Source: Pseudomonas sp. 7P_10.2_Bac1 (GTDB taxonomy: Bacteria; Pseudomonadota; Gammaproteobacteria; Pseudomonadales; Pseudomonadaceae). Taken from it: 64,000 bases of DNA. The stretch spans positions 1-64,000 of the forward strand of contig NZ_JANLNV010000017.1 of NCBI RefSeq assembly GCF_025465935.1, in the 5' to 3' direction. Below, in pieces: positions 53,684 through 63,567 of the stretch. Numbering within the stretch: the stretch's first letter is position 1; each line of letters begins with the position of its first letter. The position numbers and the translations under genes are program-made. Below the pieces are notes generated by a model, which did no database searches, was not told where the DNA came from, and saw only the letters and a program-made list of their open reading frames with translations.

Positions 53684-54973
53684 ATGTTCAGTTGGTATCG
53701 TCAGATCACTTCACGGGAACGCAAAACGTTCTGGGCCTGCTTCGGCGGATGGTCGCTCGACGCACTGGAAGTACAAATGTTCGGCCTTGCGATTCCGGCG
53801 CTGATTGCCGCCTTCGCATTGACCAAGGGCGATGCTGGCTTGATCAGCGGTGTGACCCTGGTAACGTCGGCGCTCGGTGGCTGGCTGGGCGGCACATTGT
53901 CCGACCGCTATGGCCGAGTGCGCACGCTGCAATGGATGATTCTGTGGTTCTCGTTCTTCACCTTTGTGTCGGCCTTTGTCACCGACTTCAACCAGTTGCT
54001 GATCGTCAAGGCACTGCAAGGTTTTGGCATCGGTGGCGAATGGGCGGCCGGTGCGGTTCTGATGGCCGAAACCATCAACCCCAACTATCGCGGCAAGGTC
54101 ATGGGCACAGTGCAAAGCGCCTGGGCTGTGGGGTGGGGGCTGGCGGTCGGGGTGTTTACCCTGGTCTATACGTTGGTGCCGCAGGACATCGCCTGGCGGG
54201 TGATGTTTCTGGTCGGCCTGCTGCCATCGTTCCTGATCATCTGGGTGCGCCGTAATGTCGAGGAACCGGACAGCTTCCAGCGCCTGCAGAAGGAAAACGT
54301 CATCCCGCAAAGCTTCTTCAAGTCGCTGTCGGGGATCTTCCGCCCTGAACTGTTGCGCGTGACCTTGTTAGGCGGGCTGCTGGGTCTGGGGGCGCACGGG
54401 GGGTATCACGCAGTGATGACCTGGTTGCCGACCTTTCTCAAAACCGAGCGCAACCTGTCGATATTGAGCTCGGGCGGTTACCTGGCGGTGATTATTGTGG
54501 CCTTCTGGTGCGGGTGCGTGGTCAGTGGTTTTTTGATCGATCGCATCGGGCGTCGCAAAAATATCATCCTGTTTGCCCTGTGCTGCGTGGTCACCGTGCA
54601 GTGTTATGTATTCCTGCCGCTGACTAACACGCAAATGCTGTTCCTGGGCTTTGCGCTGGGCTTTTTTGCGGCGGGTATTCCAGCGAGCCTTGGCGCGCTG
54701 TTCAACGAGCTGTACCCCGCGGACGTGCGCGGTGCAGGGGTCGGCTTTTGCTATAACTTCGGCCGCGTGCTGTCGGCGGTATTCCCCTTTTTGGTGGGGC
54801 ACATGAGTGAGTCCATGTCCTTGGGCTCGGCCATTGGTATCGACGCCGGGATCGCCTATGGCGTGGCAGTCATTGCCGCGCTGTGCCTGCCGGAAACCCG
54901 TGGCCGCAACCTGGAAGCGCCTATTGAGTCGCCCACGACCAATGCTGGCGGCAACGAGACCGCTCGAGCCTGA
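53684..54973 (+). CDS. MFS transporter, likely sugar-acid/carboxylate permease
   Basis: This 429-residue MFS protein has 12 hydrophobic helices with the loop 2-3 motif GGWLGGTLSDRYGRVRTLQ, the sequence FGIGGEWAAGAVLMAETI typical of the SHS/acid symporter group, and LYPADVRGAGVGFCYNFGR in the second half. Context (GntR, glucarate dehydratase) suggests uptake of glucarate, galactarate or a related aldarate. AAGGAT lies before the ATG. The amidohydrolase gene follows within 20 bases. Confidence 0.88.
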   Translation: MFSWYRQITSRERKTFWACFGGWSLDALEVQMFGLAIPALIAAFALTKGDAGLISGVTLVTSALGGWLGGTLSDRYGRVRTLQWMILWFSFFTFVSAFVTDFNQLLIVKALQGFGIGGEWAAGAVLMAETINPNYRGKVMGTVQSAWAVGWGLAVGVFTLVYTLVPQDIAWRVMFLVGLLPSFLIIWVRRNVEEPDSFQRLQKENVIPQSFFKSLSGIFRPELLRVTLLGGLLGLGAHGGYHAVMTWLPTFLKTERNLSILSSGGYLAVIIVAFWCGCVVSGFLIDRIGRRKNIILFALCCVVTVQCYVFLPLTNTQMLFLGFALGFFAAGIPASLGALFNELYPADVRGAGVGFCYNFGRVLSAVFPFLVGHMSESMSLGSAIGIDAGIAYGVAVIAALCLPETRGRNLEAPIESPTTNAGGNETARA

Positions 54974-54992
54974 TGCCCATATTTTTTGATAG

Positions 54993-55835
54993 ATGAACGC
55001 CATGCCTGATACCCGTACTACGCCGATTAGCGGCATCGATAGCCATGCACACGTGTTCAGTCGCGAACTGAGCCTGACGGCCGCGCGGCGCTATACCCCG
55101 AACTACGACGCAACGCTGGCGCAGTACCAAAGCCAGTTGCAGGCCCATGGCTTGAGCCACGGCGTGTTGGTGCAGCCAAGCTTTCTGGGAACGGACAACC
55201 GCTACCTGCTGGACGCGCTCAAACAAGCGCCGCAACAACTGCGCGGGGTAGTGGTGCTTGATCCGGCCACTGATCTTGCGCACATGCGTGACCTGGCCGG
55301 GCAGGGCGTGGTGGGGGCTCGTCTGAATCTGATGGGCTGTGCCTTGCCAGACTTTGGCGAGCCCGTCTGGAAAGCCTTTTTGGACAATAGTGCGGCGCTG
55401 GGCTGGCACATTGAGCTTCATCGCCAAGTGGCAGACATTCCGGGGTTGCTCCAGCAACTGAAGCCGTTCGGGGTCAGCGTGGTGATCGATCACTTCGGTC
55501 GCCCGGATGCGCGGCTGGGGCTTGATCAACCCGGCTTCAGGCAAATGCTTGAGCTGGGGCAGGGCGGGCAGGTGTGGATGAAAGTCTCGGGTATCTATCG
55601 ACTGGCCGGAACGGCCTCGCAAAACCTCGATTTTGCCAGGGAGGCGCTGCTCCTGTTGCAGCAAAGCCTTGGTCCAGAGCGGTTGGTATGGGGCAGTGAC
55701 TGGCCCCACACGCAGTTTGAAGAGCGTGTCGGCTATGCCACGGTGATTCAGCAGCTGGACGCACTGGGCTGCTCGGCGGCGGTCCGGCAGGCCCTGTTGG
55801 TGCAGGCGCCGCGGGAATTGTTCAGATTTGTTTAG
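54993..55835 (+). CDS. Amidohydrolase-superfamily protein (COG3618/LigI-like)
   Basis: This 280-residue TIM-barrel hydrolase has the N-terminal metal motif GIDSHAHVFS, VLVQPSFLGTDNRYLLDALK, VVIDHFGRPDA, and the C-terminal LVWGSDWPHTQFE. The family includes 2-pyrone-4,6-dicarboxylate lactonase and D-galactarolactone isomerase. Beside aldarate genes, a lactone hydrolase or isomerase acting on galactaro- or glucarolactone is a reasonable inference. An internal ATG at 55002 is an alternative start. Confidence 0.8.
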   Translation: MNAMPDTRTTPISGIDSHAHVFSRELSLTAARRYTPNYDATLAQYQSQLQAHGLSHGVLVQPSFLGTDNRYLLDALKQAPQQLRGVVVLDPATDLAHMRDLAGQGVVGARLNLMGCALPDFGEPVWKAFLDNSAALGWHIELHRQVADIPGLLQQLKPFGVSVVIDHFGRPDARLGLDQPGFRQMLELGQGGQVWMKVSGIYRLAGTASQNLDFAREALLLLQQSLGPERLVWGSDWPHTQFEERVGYATVIQQLDALGCSAAVRQALLVQAPRELFRFV

Positions 55836-55886
55836 CACCTGTTGATTTGTGTCAGTACCGTCTTTAAAAAAATCGTACAAAGTATC

Positions 55887-55916
55887 TTGTTACCTGCAGT
55901 AACACTGGAGTATTAT
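55887..55916 (+). promoter_or_regulatory. Putative promoter ahead of a terminator-closed short transcript
   Basis: TTGTTA (55887-55892) and TATTAT (55911-55916) are spaced by 18 bases. An inverted repeat GTTAC-N5-GTAAC (55889-55903) overlaps the -35 and part of the spacer. Confidence 0.45.
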
Positions 55917-55922
55917 CGCCCT

Positions 55923-55990
55923 GCGTTCACCTACCACGGTTTATGCATTTTTAAGCCCCAAGTTTCCATCAGCTACTTGGGCTTTTTTTT
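55923..55990 (+). ncRNA. Candidate small RNA of about 65 nt
   Basis: From the predicted start near 55923 to the terminator at 55953-55990, the transcript would carry about 30 unpaired bases and a terminator stem AGCCCCAAGT...ACTTGGGCT ending in eight T residues. No reading frame of use is present. It lies between convergent-strand genes that do not need this promoter. Confidence 0.35.
55953..55990 (+). terminator. Rho-independent terminator
   Basis: AGCCCCAAGT pairs with ACTTGGGCT (one unpaired C) and is followed by eight T residues. It would end either the amidohydrolase transcript or the candidate small RNA. Confidence 0.85.
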
Positions 55991-56020
55991 GCCTGAAATT
56001 TGGTGTGTACCGCAAAACTT

Positions 56021-56087
56021 GCTGAAGCGAGCTTGCTTCGCAATCTCTTAAACATCAAAAGATCGCGAGGCAAGCTCGCTCCTCCCG
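56021..56087. repeat. REP-like palindrome, diverged
   Basis: TTGCTGAAGCGAGCTTGCTT faces GATCGCGAGGCAAGCTCGCT across a short spacer. It is the member with most mismatches. It lies just beyond the aldehyde dehydrogenase stop. Confidence 0.75.
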
Positions 56088-56099
56088 AGTGACGATCTT

Positions 56100-57683
56100 T
56101 TAATCGATCGCCCGCGAACTCCACTCGCCGTTCACCAATCGCTGCAAGCCCAGCGGGTTACTGTTTTGCAACGCTGCGGGAAGCAGGGCGTCGGGGTAGT
56201 TCTGGTAGCACACCGGCCGCAAGAAACGGTCAATCGCCAGCGAGCCTACCGAGGTCCCGCGAGCATCCGAGGTGGCCGGGTAAGGGCCGCCGTGAACCAT
56301 GGCATCGCACACCTCGACGCCGGTTGGGTAACCGTTCACCAGAATACGCCCGACCTTTTGTTCAAGTATCGGCACCAGCCACTGATAGTGTTGCAGGTCA
56401 CCCGGCTCGCCAATCAGTGTGGCGGTCAGTTGCCCGCGCAAGGCCAGCAAGGCAGCTTTTAGTTGCGCGTCATCGGCTACTTCGATGATCAAGGTCGTAG
56501 GGCCGAACACTTCTTCTTGCAGCAGCGGGTCTTTGTTCAGCAGCAGGCTGACATCGGCCTTGAACAGTTGTGGCTGCGCTTGCGTGCCGCGCTGGTCATG
56601 ACCCGCCAGATGGCTGATGCCTGTGTGTTTGAGCAGTTGCTCCACGCCCTTGGCGTAGTTGCGCAGGCCGCCGGCATTGAGCAAGGTGTGCGGCGCCTGT
56701 TCGCTCATGTGTTGCCTGAGCTGTTGAACAAACCCGGTGAACTCTGGCGAGCTTACGCCGATGACCAAGCCCGGATTGGTGCAGAACTGGCCACCTCCTA
56801 AGGTCACAGAGGCGGCCAGGTCTTTGGCGATGCCGTCAGCACGTGCCGCCAGGGCCTCAGGCAGGAGGATGACCGGGTTGATGCTCGACATCTCGGCAAA
56901 TACCGGTATCGGCTGCTCGCGTTCGGCGGCCATGTTGCTCAGCGCATTGCCACCGTGCAGCGATCCGGTAAAGCCCACAGCCTGGATGGCCGGGTGCTTG
57001 ACCAGCGGTTCGCCGACGCCTGCGCCATAAATCATGTTGAACACGCCCTTGGGCATGCCGGTTTTTTCGGCGGCGCGGATAATCGCGCACGCCACCTGGT
57101 CGGCGGTTGCCATGTGCCCGCTGTGGGCTTTGAACACCACCGGGCAGCCTGCGGCAAAGGCCGCTGCGGTATCGCCACCCGCCGTCGAAAACGCCAGCGG
57201 AAAATTACTCGCGCCAAACACCGCAATCGGCCCGACGCCTATTCGGTATTGGCGCAGGTCCACACGGGGCAGCGGCTTGCGATCCGGTAGTGGCAAATCA
57301 ATGCGCGCGCCTAAAAAGTCGCCGCGACGCAGGACTTTGGCGAACAGGCGCATCTGCCCGCTGGTGCGCCCGCGTTCGCCCTGTATACGAGCGGCCGGCA
57401 GGGCGGTTTCGCGACACACCAGAGCGACGAAATCATCACCCAGTTGGTCGATTTCATCAGCGACGGCATCGAGAAACTCGGCGCGGCGCTCGGGGCTGAG
57501 TTGGCGAAAGCTTGCAAAGGCTTCATCGGCGGCGCGGGCTGCGCGGTCGACTTCTTCGTTCGTGGCCTGATGAAAGCGAAAAGGCAATGCTTGGCCCGTG
57601 GTAGCGTCGAGGCTTTCAAGCAGCGTAGTCCCTGCGGCGCTGCGGGCGCCGGCAATAAAGTTGTGGCCTGTAACGGTCGACAT
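56100..57683 (-). CDS. Alpha-ketoglutaric semialdehyde dehydrogenase (NADP-type ALDH)
   Basis: This 527-residue aldehyde dehydrogenase should oxidise 2,5-dioxopentanoate to 2-oxoglutarate. It has YRIGVGPIAVFGASNFPLAFSTAGGDTAAAFAAGCPVVFKAHSGH (NADP site), the general base region EMSSINPVILLPEAL, and the nucleophilic Cys in GGGQFCTNPGL. The length of about 527 and the variant around the Cys match the KGSADH/FrmA-like NADP-type ALDH of aldarate paths. AAGGA lies before the ATG. It follows gudD by 36 bases and is co-transcribed leftward. Confidence 0.9.
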   Translation of the reverse strand: MSTVTGHNFIAGARSAAGTTLLESLDATTGQALPFRFHQATNEEVDRAARAADEAFASFRQLSPERRAEFLDAVADEIDQLGDDFVALVCRETALPAARIQGERGRTSGQMRLFAKVLRRGDFLGARIDLPLPDRKPLPRVDLRQYRIGVGPIAVFGASNFPLAFSTAGGDTAAAFAAGCPVVFKAHSGHMATADQVACAIIRAAEKTGMPKGVFNMIYGAGVGEPLVKHPAIQAVGFTGSLHGGNALSNMAAEREQPIPVFAEMSSINPVILLPEALAARADGIAKDLAASVTLGGGQFCTNPGLVIGVSSPEFTGFVQQLRQHMSEQAPHTLLNAGGLRNYAKGVEQLLKHTGISHLAGHDQRGTQAQPQLFKADVSLLLNKDPLLQEEVFGPTTLIIEVADDAQLKAALLALRGQLTATLIGEPGDLQHYQWLVPILEQKVGRILVNGYPTGVEVCDAMVHGGPYPATSDARGTSVGSLAIDRFLRPVCYQNYPDALLPAALQNSNPLGLQRLVNGEWSSRAID

Positions 57684-57719
57684 ATTTTCAGTCCTTACTT
57701 GGCATTGGTACGGCGCGAT

Positions 57720-59069
57720 TCAACGCACCAGACACGGTTTTTTGTTATCGAATTTCCAGCCGGGAATCAGGTATTGCATGGCGATGCTGTCGTCCCGGGC
57801 GCCCAGCCCCATGCCTTTGTACAGCTCGTGGGCCTTGGCGACGGCGTCCATGTCGATATCCACGCCTAAGCCTGGGCGCGCCGGAACCTGGATCTCCCCG
57901 CCAATGATCTGCAGCGGGTTGCGGGTCAGGTGCTGGCCGTCCTGCCAGATCCAGTGGGTATCAATGGCGGTGATCTCGCCGGGCGCCGCGGCAGCCACCT
58001 GGGTGAACATGGCCAGGGAAATATCAAAGTGGTTGTTGGAGTGCGAGCCCCAGGTCAGGCCCCATTCGTGACACATCTGCGCGACCCGGACCGAGCCTTG
58101 CATGGTCCAGAAGTGCGGGTCCGCCAGCGGGATGTCGACCGATTGCAGCTGGATTGCATGGCCCATTTCGCGCCAGTCGGTGGCGATCATGTTGGTGGCG
58201 GTGGGCAGGCCGGTGGCACGGCGGAACTCGGCCATCACTTCGCGCCCGGAATAGCCGTTTTCGGCGCCGCACGGGTCTTCGGCATAGGCCAGCACTTTAT
58301 GTTGGTCACGGCACAAGGCGATGGCTTGCTTGAGCGACCACGCACCATTGGGGTCCAGAGTGATGCGCGCGTTGGGGAAGCGCTCGGCCAAGGCCGTCAC
58401 GGCTTCGATTTCTTCAGCGCCGCGCAGCACGCCGCCCTTGAGCTTGAAGTCGTTGAAGCCATATTGGGCCTGCGCGGCTTCAGCCAGCCGCACCACGGCC
58501 TCGGGGGTCATGGCCTGTTCATTGCGCAAGCGGTACCAGTCATCGCCGTCTACTTCGCTGCGGTATCCCAGATCGGTTTGCTGGCGCTCGCCAATGTAAA
58601 ACAGGTAGCCGAGCATCTTTACCGCATCCCGTTGCTGGCCTTCGCCGAGCAAGGCCGCCACTGGCACTTCAAGAAACTGGCCGAGCAGATCGAGCAGGGC
58701 AGATTCCATGACCGTCACGGCGTGAATGGTGATGCGCAGATCAAAGGTTTGCAGGCCCCGGCCACCGGCGTCACGGGCAGCAAAGGTGCTGCGCAGGGTG
58801 TTCAGCACGCGCTGATAGTTGCCGATGGATTGGCCGACCACCAGGCTGCGGGCGTCCTCCAGGGTTTCACGAATGCGTTCACCGCCCGGTACTTCACCCA
58901 CGCCGACATTGCCGCTGCTGTCCTTGAGGATCACGATGTTGCGGGTAAAGAAAGGTCCGTGGGCACCGCTGAGATTAAGCAGCATGCTGTCGTGGCCTGC
59001 CACTGGGATGACCTGGAGGCTGGTGACCACGGGCGTTTTACTGGCGTGATGGGAGTGTTCGGCAGTCAT
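57720..59069 (-). CDS. gudD: Glucarate dehydratase (enolase superfamily)
   Basis: This 449-residue enolase-superfamily enzyme dehydrates D-glucarate (and L-idarate) to 5-dehydro-4-deoxyglucarate. The N-terminal cap contains [13 protein letters not shown] [25 protein letters not shown]. The barrel shows the base Lys in [17 protein letters not shown], metal ligands in [42 protein letters not shown], and the His in [16 protein letters not shown]. Length matches GudD. AAGGA is seven bases before the ATG. Upstream, the AT-rich spacer holds TCATATGA near 59125. Confidence 0.95.
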   Translation of the reverse strand: MTAEHSHHASKTPVVTSLQVIPVAGHDSMLLNLSGAHGPFFTRNIVILKDSSGNVGVGEVPGGERIRETLEDARSLVVGQSIGNYQRVLNTLRSTFAARDAGGRGLQTFDLRITIHAVTVMESALLDLLGQFLEVPVAALLGEGQQRDAVKMLGYLFYIGERQQTDLGYRSEVDGDDWYRLRNEQAMTPEAVVRLAEAAQAQYGFNDFKLKGGVLRGAEEIEAVTALAERFPNARITLDPNGAWSLKQAIALCRDQHKVLAYAEDPCGAENGYSGREVMAEFRRATGLPTATNMIATDWREMGHAIQLQSVDIPLADPHFWTMQGSVRVAQMCHEWGLTWGSHSNNHFDISLAMFTQVAAAAPGEITAIDTHWIWQDGQHLTRNPLQIIGGEIQVPARPGLGVDIDMDAVAKAHELYKGMGLGARDDSIAMQYLIPGWKFDNKKPCLVR

Positions 59070-59109
59070 GGCATGTTCCTTATTAGAATTAGAGTCAGGG
59101 CTGAGCGAA

Positions 59110-59137
59110 TCAAGTTGACAGACATCATATGACTTGA
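59110..59137. promoter_or_regulatory. Candidate operator upstream of gudD
   Basis: TCAAGT (59110) and ACTTGA (59132) face each other, with TCATATGA at 59125-59132 inside. This resembles the core of the palindrome before the GntR gene at 52794 and may be bound by the same regulator. Confidence 0.3.
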
Positions 59138-59364
59138 TTTTTGACCTCGCAATGCCTCAAGTAAACGATTCAGTTATAAAAAGCCCTGAAAATGAGCGTT
59201 TATTTATGCGGCCCCCAGTTTTATCGTCAGCTTCAGCACATCGCGACACGCATAATTTTAAAAAATAACGCCTAGTCATCGTATGTGTTGCGACAAGGCC
59301 ATCAGTCAATGAATCCGCTGTACCCGCGTGCTATCGTGAGCGACTTTTTCTGAGGGGATATTCA

Positions 59365-59718
59365 ATGCGAATGCTGATTGGCGCTCTGGGCGTGGCTTTG
59401 CTGGCTGGCTGTGTATCACCGGCGATGAATGAGGCCCGCAATCAGGAGCCTACTCGGGTCCTGAGCTCTGACAAGGAAACTGCGAAAGTGGCCGAGTGCA
59501 TCAAATACACCTGGCAGGACGAAGGTGCCTTCGGGGTGGACGCCAGTGCCTATATCGACAACGACAAATCCGGTCGTTTGACGGTGTACACCCGTGGCGC
59601 CGAGTCGTTTGTCGATCTGCGGCCGCAGGGCACCGGCACCGCCTTGAGTTATTACGCCAAGCAGCCAAACGACAGCGCGGCACTGCGCCGTTTGGCCATG
59701 GTTGCCACGTGTCTGTAA
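59365..59718 (+). CDS. Small lipoprotein of unknown function
   Basis: This 117-residue protein has a lipoprotein signal with lipobox LLAGC (Cys 16) and a mature domain of about 100 residues with two Cys ([14 protein letters not shown]). No named family is recognised. GAGGGG precedes the ATG. It is just upstream of polB; its 3' end precedes the polB start by 13 bases, so they may be co-transcribed. Confidence 0.78.
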   Translation: MRMLIGALGVALLAGCVSPAMNEARNQEPTRVLSSDKETAKVAECIKYTWQDEGAFGVDASAYIDNDKSGRLTVYTRGAESFVDLRPQGTGTALSYYAKQPNDSAALRRLAMVATCL

Positions 59719-59731
59719 GGCGCACAGGGTT

Positions 59732-62092
59732 GTGCTGAGGCAAGGCTTTGTACTGACCCGGCACTGGCGCGATACGCCGTCCGGGGTTGAAGTAGAGTTC
59801 TGGCTGGCCACTGATGAAGGCCCGCAACACGTGCGTTTGCCGATGCAGACGTCGGTTGCGTTTATTCCGCTGGCACAGCGTGCCCAGGTCGAAGCGCTGG
59901 TGCAGGGTGAGCGCAACATTGAGCTGCGTGAGCTGGCGTTGTGTGACTTTCATTCGCGGCCGGTGCTGGGCTTGTACAGCCAGCAGCATGGGCAACTGAT
60001 CGATATCGCCCAGCGCCTGCGCCGCGCCGGGGTTGAGGTGTTCGAGGCCGATATACGGCCGCCCGAGCGCTTTTTGATGGAGCGCTTTATCACCGCCCCG
60101 GTGAGCTTTAGTGGCCAGGCCCAGGCGGATGGCCCGCTGCTGGATACCCGGATGAAACCGCACCCGGACTATCGGCCGCGCTTGAAACTGGTTTCGCTGG
60201 ACATTGAAACCAGCGCTCAGGGTGACCTGTACTCGATTGCCCTCGAAGGCTGCGGCCAGCGTCAGGTGTACATGCTGGGCAAGGCGACGCAGGCCGACAC
60301 CCCAGTGGATTTCGACCTTGAGTTTTGCGCCACCCGTGGCGACCTGTTGCTGCGCCTGAACCACTGGCTGGCGCTGCATGACCCCGACGCGATCATTGGC
60401 TGGAACGTGGTGCAGTTCGACCTGCGGATCTTGCACGAGCATGCCAGGCGCCTGGGTATCCCGCTGCTGTTAGGGCGTGGGGGTAGCGAAATGCAATGGC
60501 GCGAACACGGCACCCGCAACAACCACTACTTCGCCAGCGCGGCGGGCCGTTTAATCATCGACGGTATCGAATCACTGCGCTCGGCCACCTGGTCCTTTAC
60601 CTCGTTCAGCCTGGAAAACGTCGCGCAAACCTTGCTGGGTGAAGGCAAGGACATCAGCACCCCGTACCAGCGCATGGACGAAATCAACCGCATGTTTGCC
60701 CAGGACAAGCCCGCACTGGCGCGCTATAACCTCAAGGACTGCGAGCTGGTAACGCGCATCTTTCACAAGACCGAGCTGCTGACCTTCCTGCTGGAGCGTG
60801 CCTCGGTCACCGGGCTGGAAGCCGATCGCAGCGGCGGTTCGGTGGCCGCGTTCTATCACTTGTATATGCCGCTGATGCACCGCCAGGGCTATGTTGCGCC
60901 CAACCTGGGTGATAACCCGCCACAGGCCAGCCCCGGCGGATTTGTCATGGAATCGCAGCCGGGGTTGTATGAGTCGGTGCTGGTGCTGGACTACAAGAGC
61001 CTGTACCCGTCGATCATCCGCACGTTTTTGATCGACCCGCTGGGTCTGGTCGAAGGCTTGCGCCAGCCCGACGATGAGCACTCGGTTCCGGGATTTCGCG
61101 GCGCACGTTTCTCCCGTACCCGGCACTGTTTGCCAGCGATCATCGAGCGTGTCGCCAATGGTCGGGAGGCGGCCAAGCGAGAGAAGAACGCGCCGCTATC
61201 GCAGGCGCTGAAAATCATCATGAATGCCTTTTATGGCGTGCTAGGGTCCAGCGGCTGCCGTTTTTTCGATACCCGGCTGGCGTCGTCGATCACTCTGCGT
61301 GGCCATGAAATCATGCTCAAGACCCGCGCCCTGATCGAGGCGCAGGGTTACAGCGTGATCTACGGCGACACCGATTCGACCTTTGTCTGGCTGCGCAGCG
61401 AACACAGCGAAGCCGATGCCGCGCGAATCGGCCGTGAACTGGTGCAACACGTCAACCAATGGTGGCAAGCCCATGTCCGTGATGAATATGGGCTCACCAG
61501 CGCGCTGGAACTGCAATTCGAAACGCATTACAGCCGGTTCCTCATGCCGACCATTCGCGGGGCCGAGGAGGGCAGCAAAAAGCGCTATGCCGGGCTAGTG
61601 ATGCGCCCTGACGGGCAGGCGGAAATGGTCTACAAGGGCTTGGAAACCGTGCGCAGTGACTGGTCGCCGCTGGCGCAACAGTTTCAGCAGGCGTTGTACC
61701 TGCGCATCTTCAACCGCCAGCCGTACCAGGACTACGTACGCGATTTTGTACAACGCACCCTGGCGGGCGAGCATGACGAACTGCTGATCTACCGCAAACG
61801 CCTGCGCCGGCCATTGAGTGACTACGAGCGCAACGTCCCGCCGCACGTGCGCGCGGCGCGTCTGGCAGACGAATACAACGACCAGCAAGGGCGACCCCGG
61901 CAGTACCAGAATGGCGGTTTTATCAGTTACGTCATCACAGTGGCGGGCCCGCAGCCGCTGGAAAACCGCACCGCCGATGTCGACTACGACCACTACCTGA
62001 CCCGGCAGTTACAGCCCGTGGCGGATGCGATTCTGGTGTTCGTCGACGATGACTTCAGCGCGCTGGTGGGCGGGCAGATGGGCTTGTTTTAA
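59732..62092 (+). CDS. polB: DNA polymerase II
   Basis: This B-family DNA polymerase of 786 residues acts in repair and translesion synthesis. The 3'-5' exonuclease motif is [11 protein letters not shown] (near residue 157), followed by polymerase motif [14 protein letters not shown] (near 420), motif [19 protein letters not shown], and motif C YGDTDSTF (near 544). The GTG at 59732 is the likely start: AAGG lies 11 bases upstream and the product length equals that of known Pol II. Ten extra codons upstream are open to a TTG but lack a ribosome site. It ends four bases into the convergent HTH gene. Confidence 0.94.
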   Translation: MLRQGFVLTRHWRDTPSGVEVEFWLATDEGPQHVRLPMQTSVAFIPLAQRAQVEALVQGERNIELRELALCDFHSRPVLGLYSQQHGQLIDIAQRLRRAGVEVFEADIRPPERFLMERFITAPVSFSGQAQADGPLLDTRMKPHPDYRPRLKLVSLDIETSAQGDLYSIALEGCGQRQVYMLGKATQADTPVDFDLEFCATRGDLLLRLNHWLALHDPDAIIGWNVVQFDLRILHEHARRLGIPLLLGRGGSEMQWREHGTRNNHYFASAAGRLIIDGIESLRSATWSFTSFSLENVAQTLLGEGKDISTPYQRMDEINRMFAQDKPALARYNLKDCELVTRIFHKTELLTFLLERASVTGLEADRSGGSVAAFYHLYMPLMHRQGYVAPNLGDNPPQASPGGFVMESQPGLYESVLVLDYKSLYPSIIRTFLIDPLGLVEGLRQPDDEHSVPGFRGARFSRTRHCLPAIIERVANGREAAKREKNAPLSQALKIIMNAFYGVLGSSGCRFFDTRLASSITLRGHEIMLKTRALIEAQGYSVIYGDTDSTFVWLRSEHSEADAARIGRELVQHVNQWWQAHVRDEYGLTSALELQFETHYSRFLMPTIRGAEEGSKKRYAGLVMRPDGQAEMVYKGLETVRSDWSPLAQQFQQALYLRIFNRQPYQDYVRDFVQRTLAGEHDELLIYRKRLRRPLSDYERNVPPHVRAARLADEYNDQQGRPRQYQNGGFISYVITVAGPQPLENRTADVDYDHYLTRQLQPVADAILVFVDDDFSALVGGQMGLF

Positions 62093-62367
62093 GCGTTGCT
62101 GGCGGGCGTTGCGGCTTTTGAACGGGCACGGTCTTTCGCCGCTTTGGCCTCGGCGGCCAGACTCTCCAGGCAAAACTGCTCGGCGTAACTCATCAGGATC
62201 TCGGTGGTATCGCCTTTAATCGTGCGCGAACCGGCAAGGATATAGCGCATGCGTTTTTCTGTTACACCGATGCGCTGGGCGATCCAGACCGGGGTTTGGC
62301 CGATGCGATCGACCAGCTTGTTCGCATATTCAGTTGAAGGGTTATAGCGTTCAGCGTTGGGAAACAT
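62089..62367 (-). CDS. Small HTH DNA-binding protein
   Basis: This 92-residue protein has a helix-turn-helix ([38 protein letters not shown], about 16-53) similar to Cro/CI-type proteins, then a Lys/Ala-rich tail. The ATG at 62365-62367 has AGGA six bases upstream; the open frame extends 91 codons further without resemblance. It converges on polB with a 4-bp stop overlap. The targets are unknown. Confidence 0.75.
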   Translation of the reverse strand: MFPNAERYNPSTEYANKLVDRIGQTPVWIAQRIGVTEKRMRYILAGSRTIKGDTTEILMSYAEQFCLESLAAEAKAAKDRARSKAATPASNA

Positions 62368-62584
62368 GGGAGGTCCTGGAACGGAAAAATAAAAGCCGGA
62401 CGGCAGGGTACTCCTTTTCACCACAAACCCCGTAGCAGTTGTCGAGTCAGGCGAGGCTACGTCCGATTGCGCAGCGATTGCAAAACCTGAAAACCGTATG
62501 TGTCTGAATGACCGCGCCAGGCGGTTTCTTACGACGATTGCGTCGCCGCACATTGCCCGGGCAACTGCTACAGGCGCCGGGTTT
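62368..62584. other. Intergenic region between folD2 and the HTH gene
   Basis: No gene, terminator or repeat was recognised in these 217 bases. It should hold the promoter of the small HTH gene. Confidence 0.5.
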
Positions 62585-63502
62585 TCAGCCCACAACCGGG
62601 TAGCTGATCGGCCGTTCTGCCCGCTGGCGTTCACTGGCAATCAACGTGTTTTTCAGCAGATAAGCAATGGTCATCGGCCCAACACCGCCCGGCACCGGAG
62701 TGATGGCGCCAGCAACGCAATTGGCGCTCTCAAAATCCACATCGCCCACCAGTCGGGGGCCGCTGTCGGTGTCGATTCGGTTGATGCCCACATCAATCAC
62801 CACCGCGCCCGGTTTGAGCCAACTGGCATCGATCATCTTTGGTTTGCCCACAGCCGCCACCACGATATCTCCCAGACGACACAGCGCCGGAGCATCCACG
62901 CTGCGCGAGTGCACTACGCTGACGCTGCAATTGGCCTGTAACAGCATGCTTGCCATGGGTTTGCCGACGATGTTGGAACGTCCCACCACCACAGCGTGCA
63001 GGCCGCTCAGGTCACCGAGGGTTTCGTGCAACAGGCGCATGCAGCCGCTGGGCGTGCAGGGCGTGAGGACTTCGTCGCCTTGTACCAGCCCGCCGACGTT
63101 TTCACGGTGAAACCCGTCCACGTCCTTGATGGGTGCAATGGCCTGGATCACCGCCTGTGGATTGATGTGCGCAGGCAACGGCAGTTGCACCAGGATGCCG
63201 TTCACGCTCGGGTCGGCGTTAAGGCGCTCGATCAATTGCAGCACCTGCTGCTGGCTGACGCTGTCGGGCAGGCGGTGCTCCAGTGAGCGGATGCCGACGT
63301 CTTTGGCACGCAGCAGTTTGTTGCGCACGTAGACTTCACTGGCCGGGTCCTGGCCGATCAGCAGGACTGCAAGGGCCGGGTAAATCTGTTGTGCCGCGAG
63401 GGCGCGGACGTCTTCGCGGACTTCGTCGAGGACCTGCGCCGACAGGGCTTTGCCGTCAATGATGCGGGCGCGTGTCTGGGCTGAAGGGTTCAATCGAATC
63501 AC
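62585..63502 (-). CDS. folD: Second methylene-THF dehydrogenase / cyclohydrolase
   Basis: This 305-residue FolD carries the same catalytic motifs as the copy at 31910 ([14 protein letters not shown] with Lys, [46 protein letters not shown]). It is probably a stand-alone gene. The two FolD proteins are clearly homologous but differ at many positions, so they are paralogues, not a recent copy. Which is the housekeeping gene cannot be decided; the one in the methylamine operon looks dedicated. Confidence 0.94.
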   Translation of the reverse strand: MIRLNPSAQTRARIIDGKALSAQVLDEVREDVRALAAQQIYPALAVLLIGQDPASEVYVRNKLLRAKDVGIRSLEHRLPDSVSQQQVLQLIERLNADPSVNGILVQLPLPAHINPQAVIQAIAPIKDVDGFHRENVGGLVQGDEVLTPCTPSGCMRLLHETLGDLSGLHAVVVGRSNIVGKPMASMLLQANCSVSVVHSRSVDAPALCRLGDIVVAAVGKPKMIDASWLKPGAVVIDVGINRIDTDSGPRLVGDVDFESANCVAGAITPVPGGVGPMTIAYLLKNTLIASERQRAERPISYPVVG

Positions 63503-63567
63503 CGTTATCTTGAGGTCTAAAGTGACCGGAGCATTGAGGTCACGCCTCGATACTCCGGGAGCAGAAG

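Noticed and set aside
55842..56051. 69-codon frame after the amidohydrolase gene
   Set aside because: It runs through a terminator and a REP-like element and has no Shine-Dalgarno.
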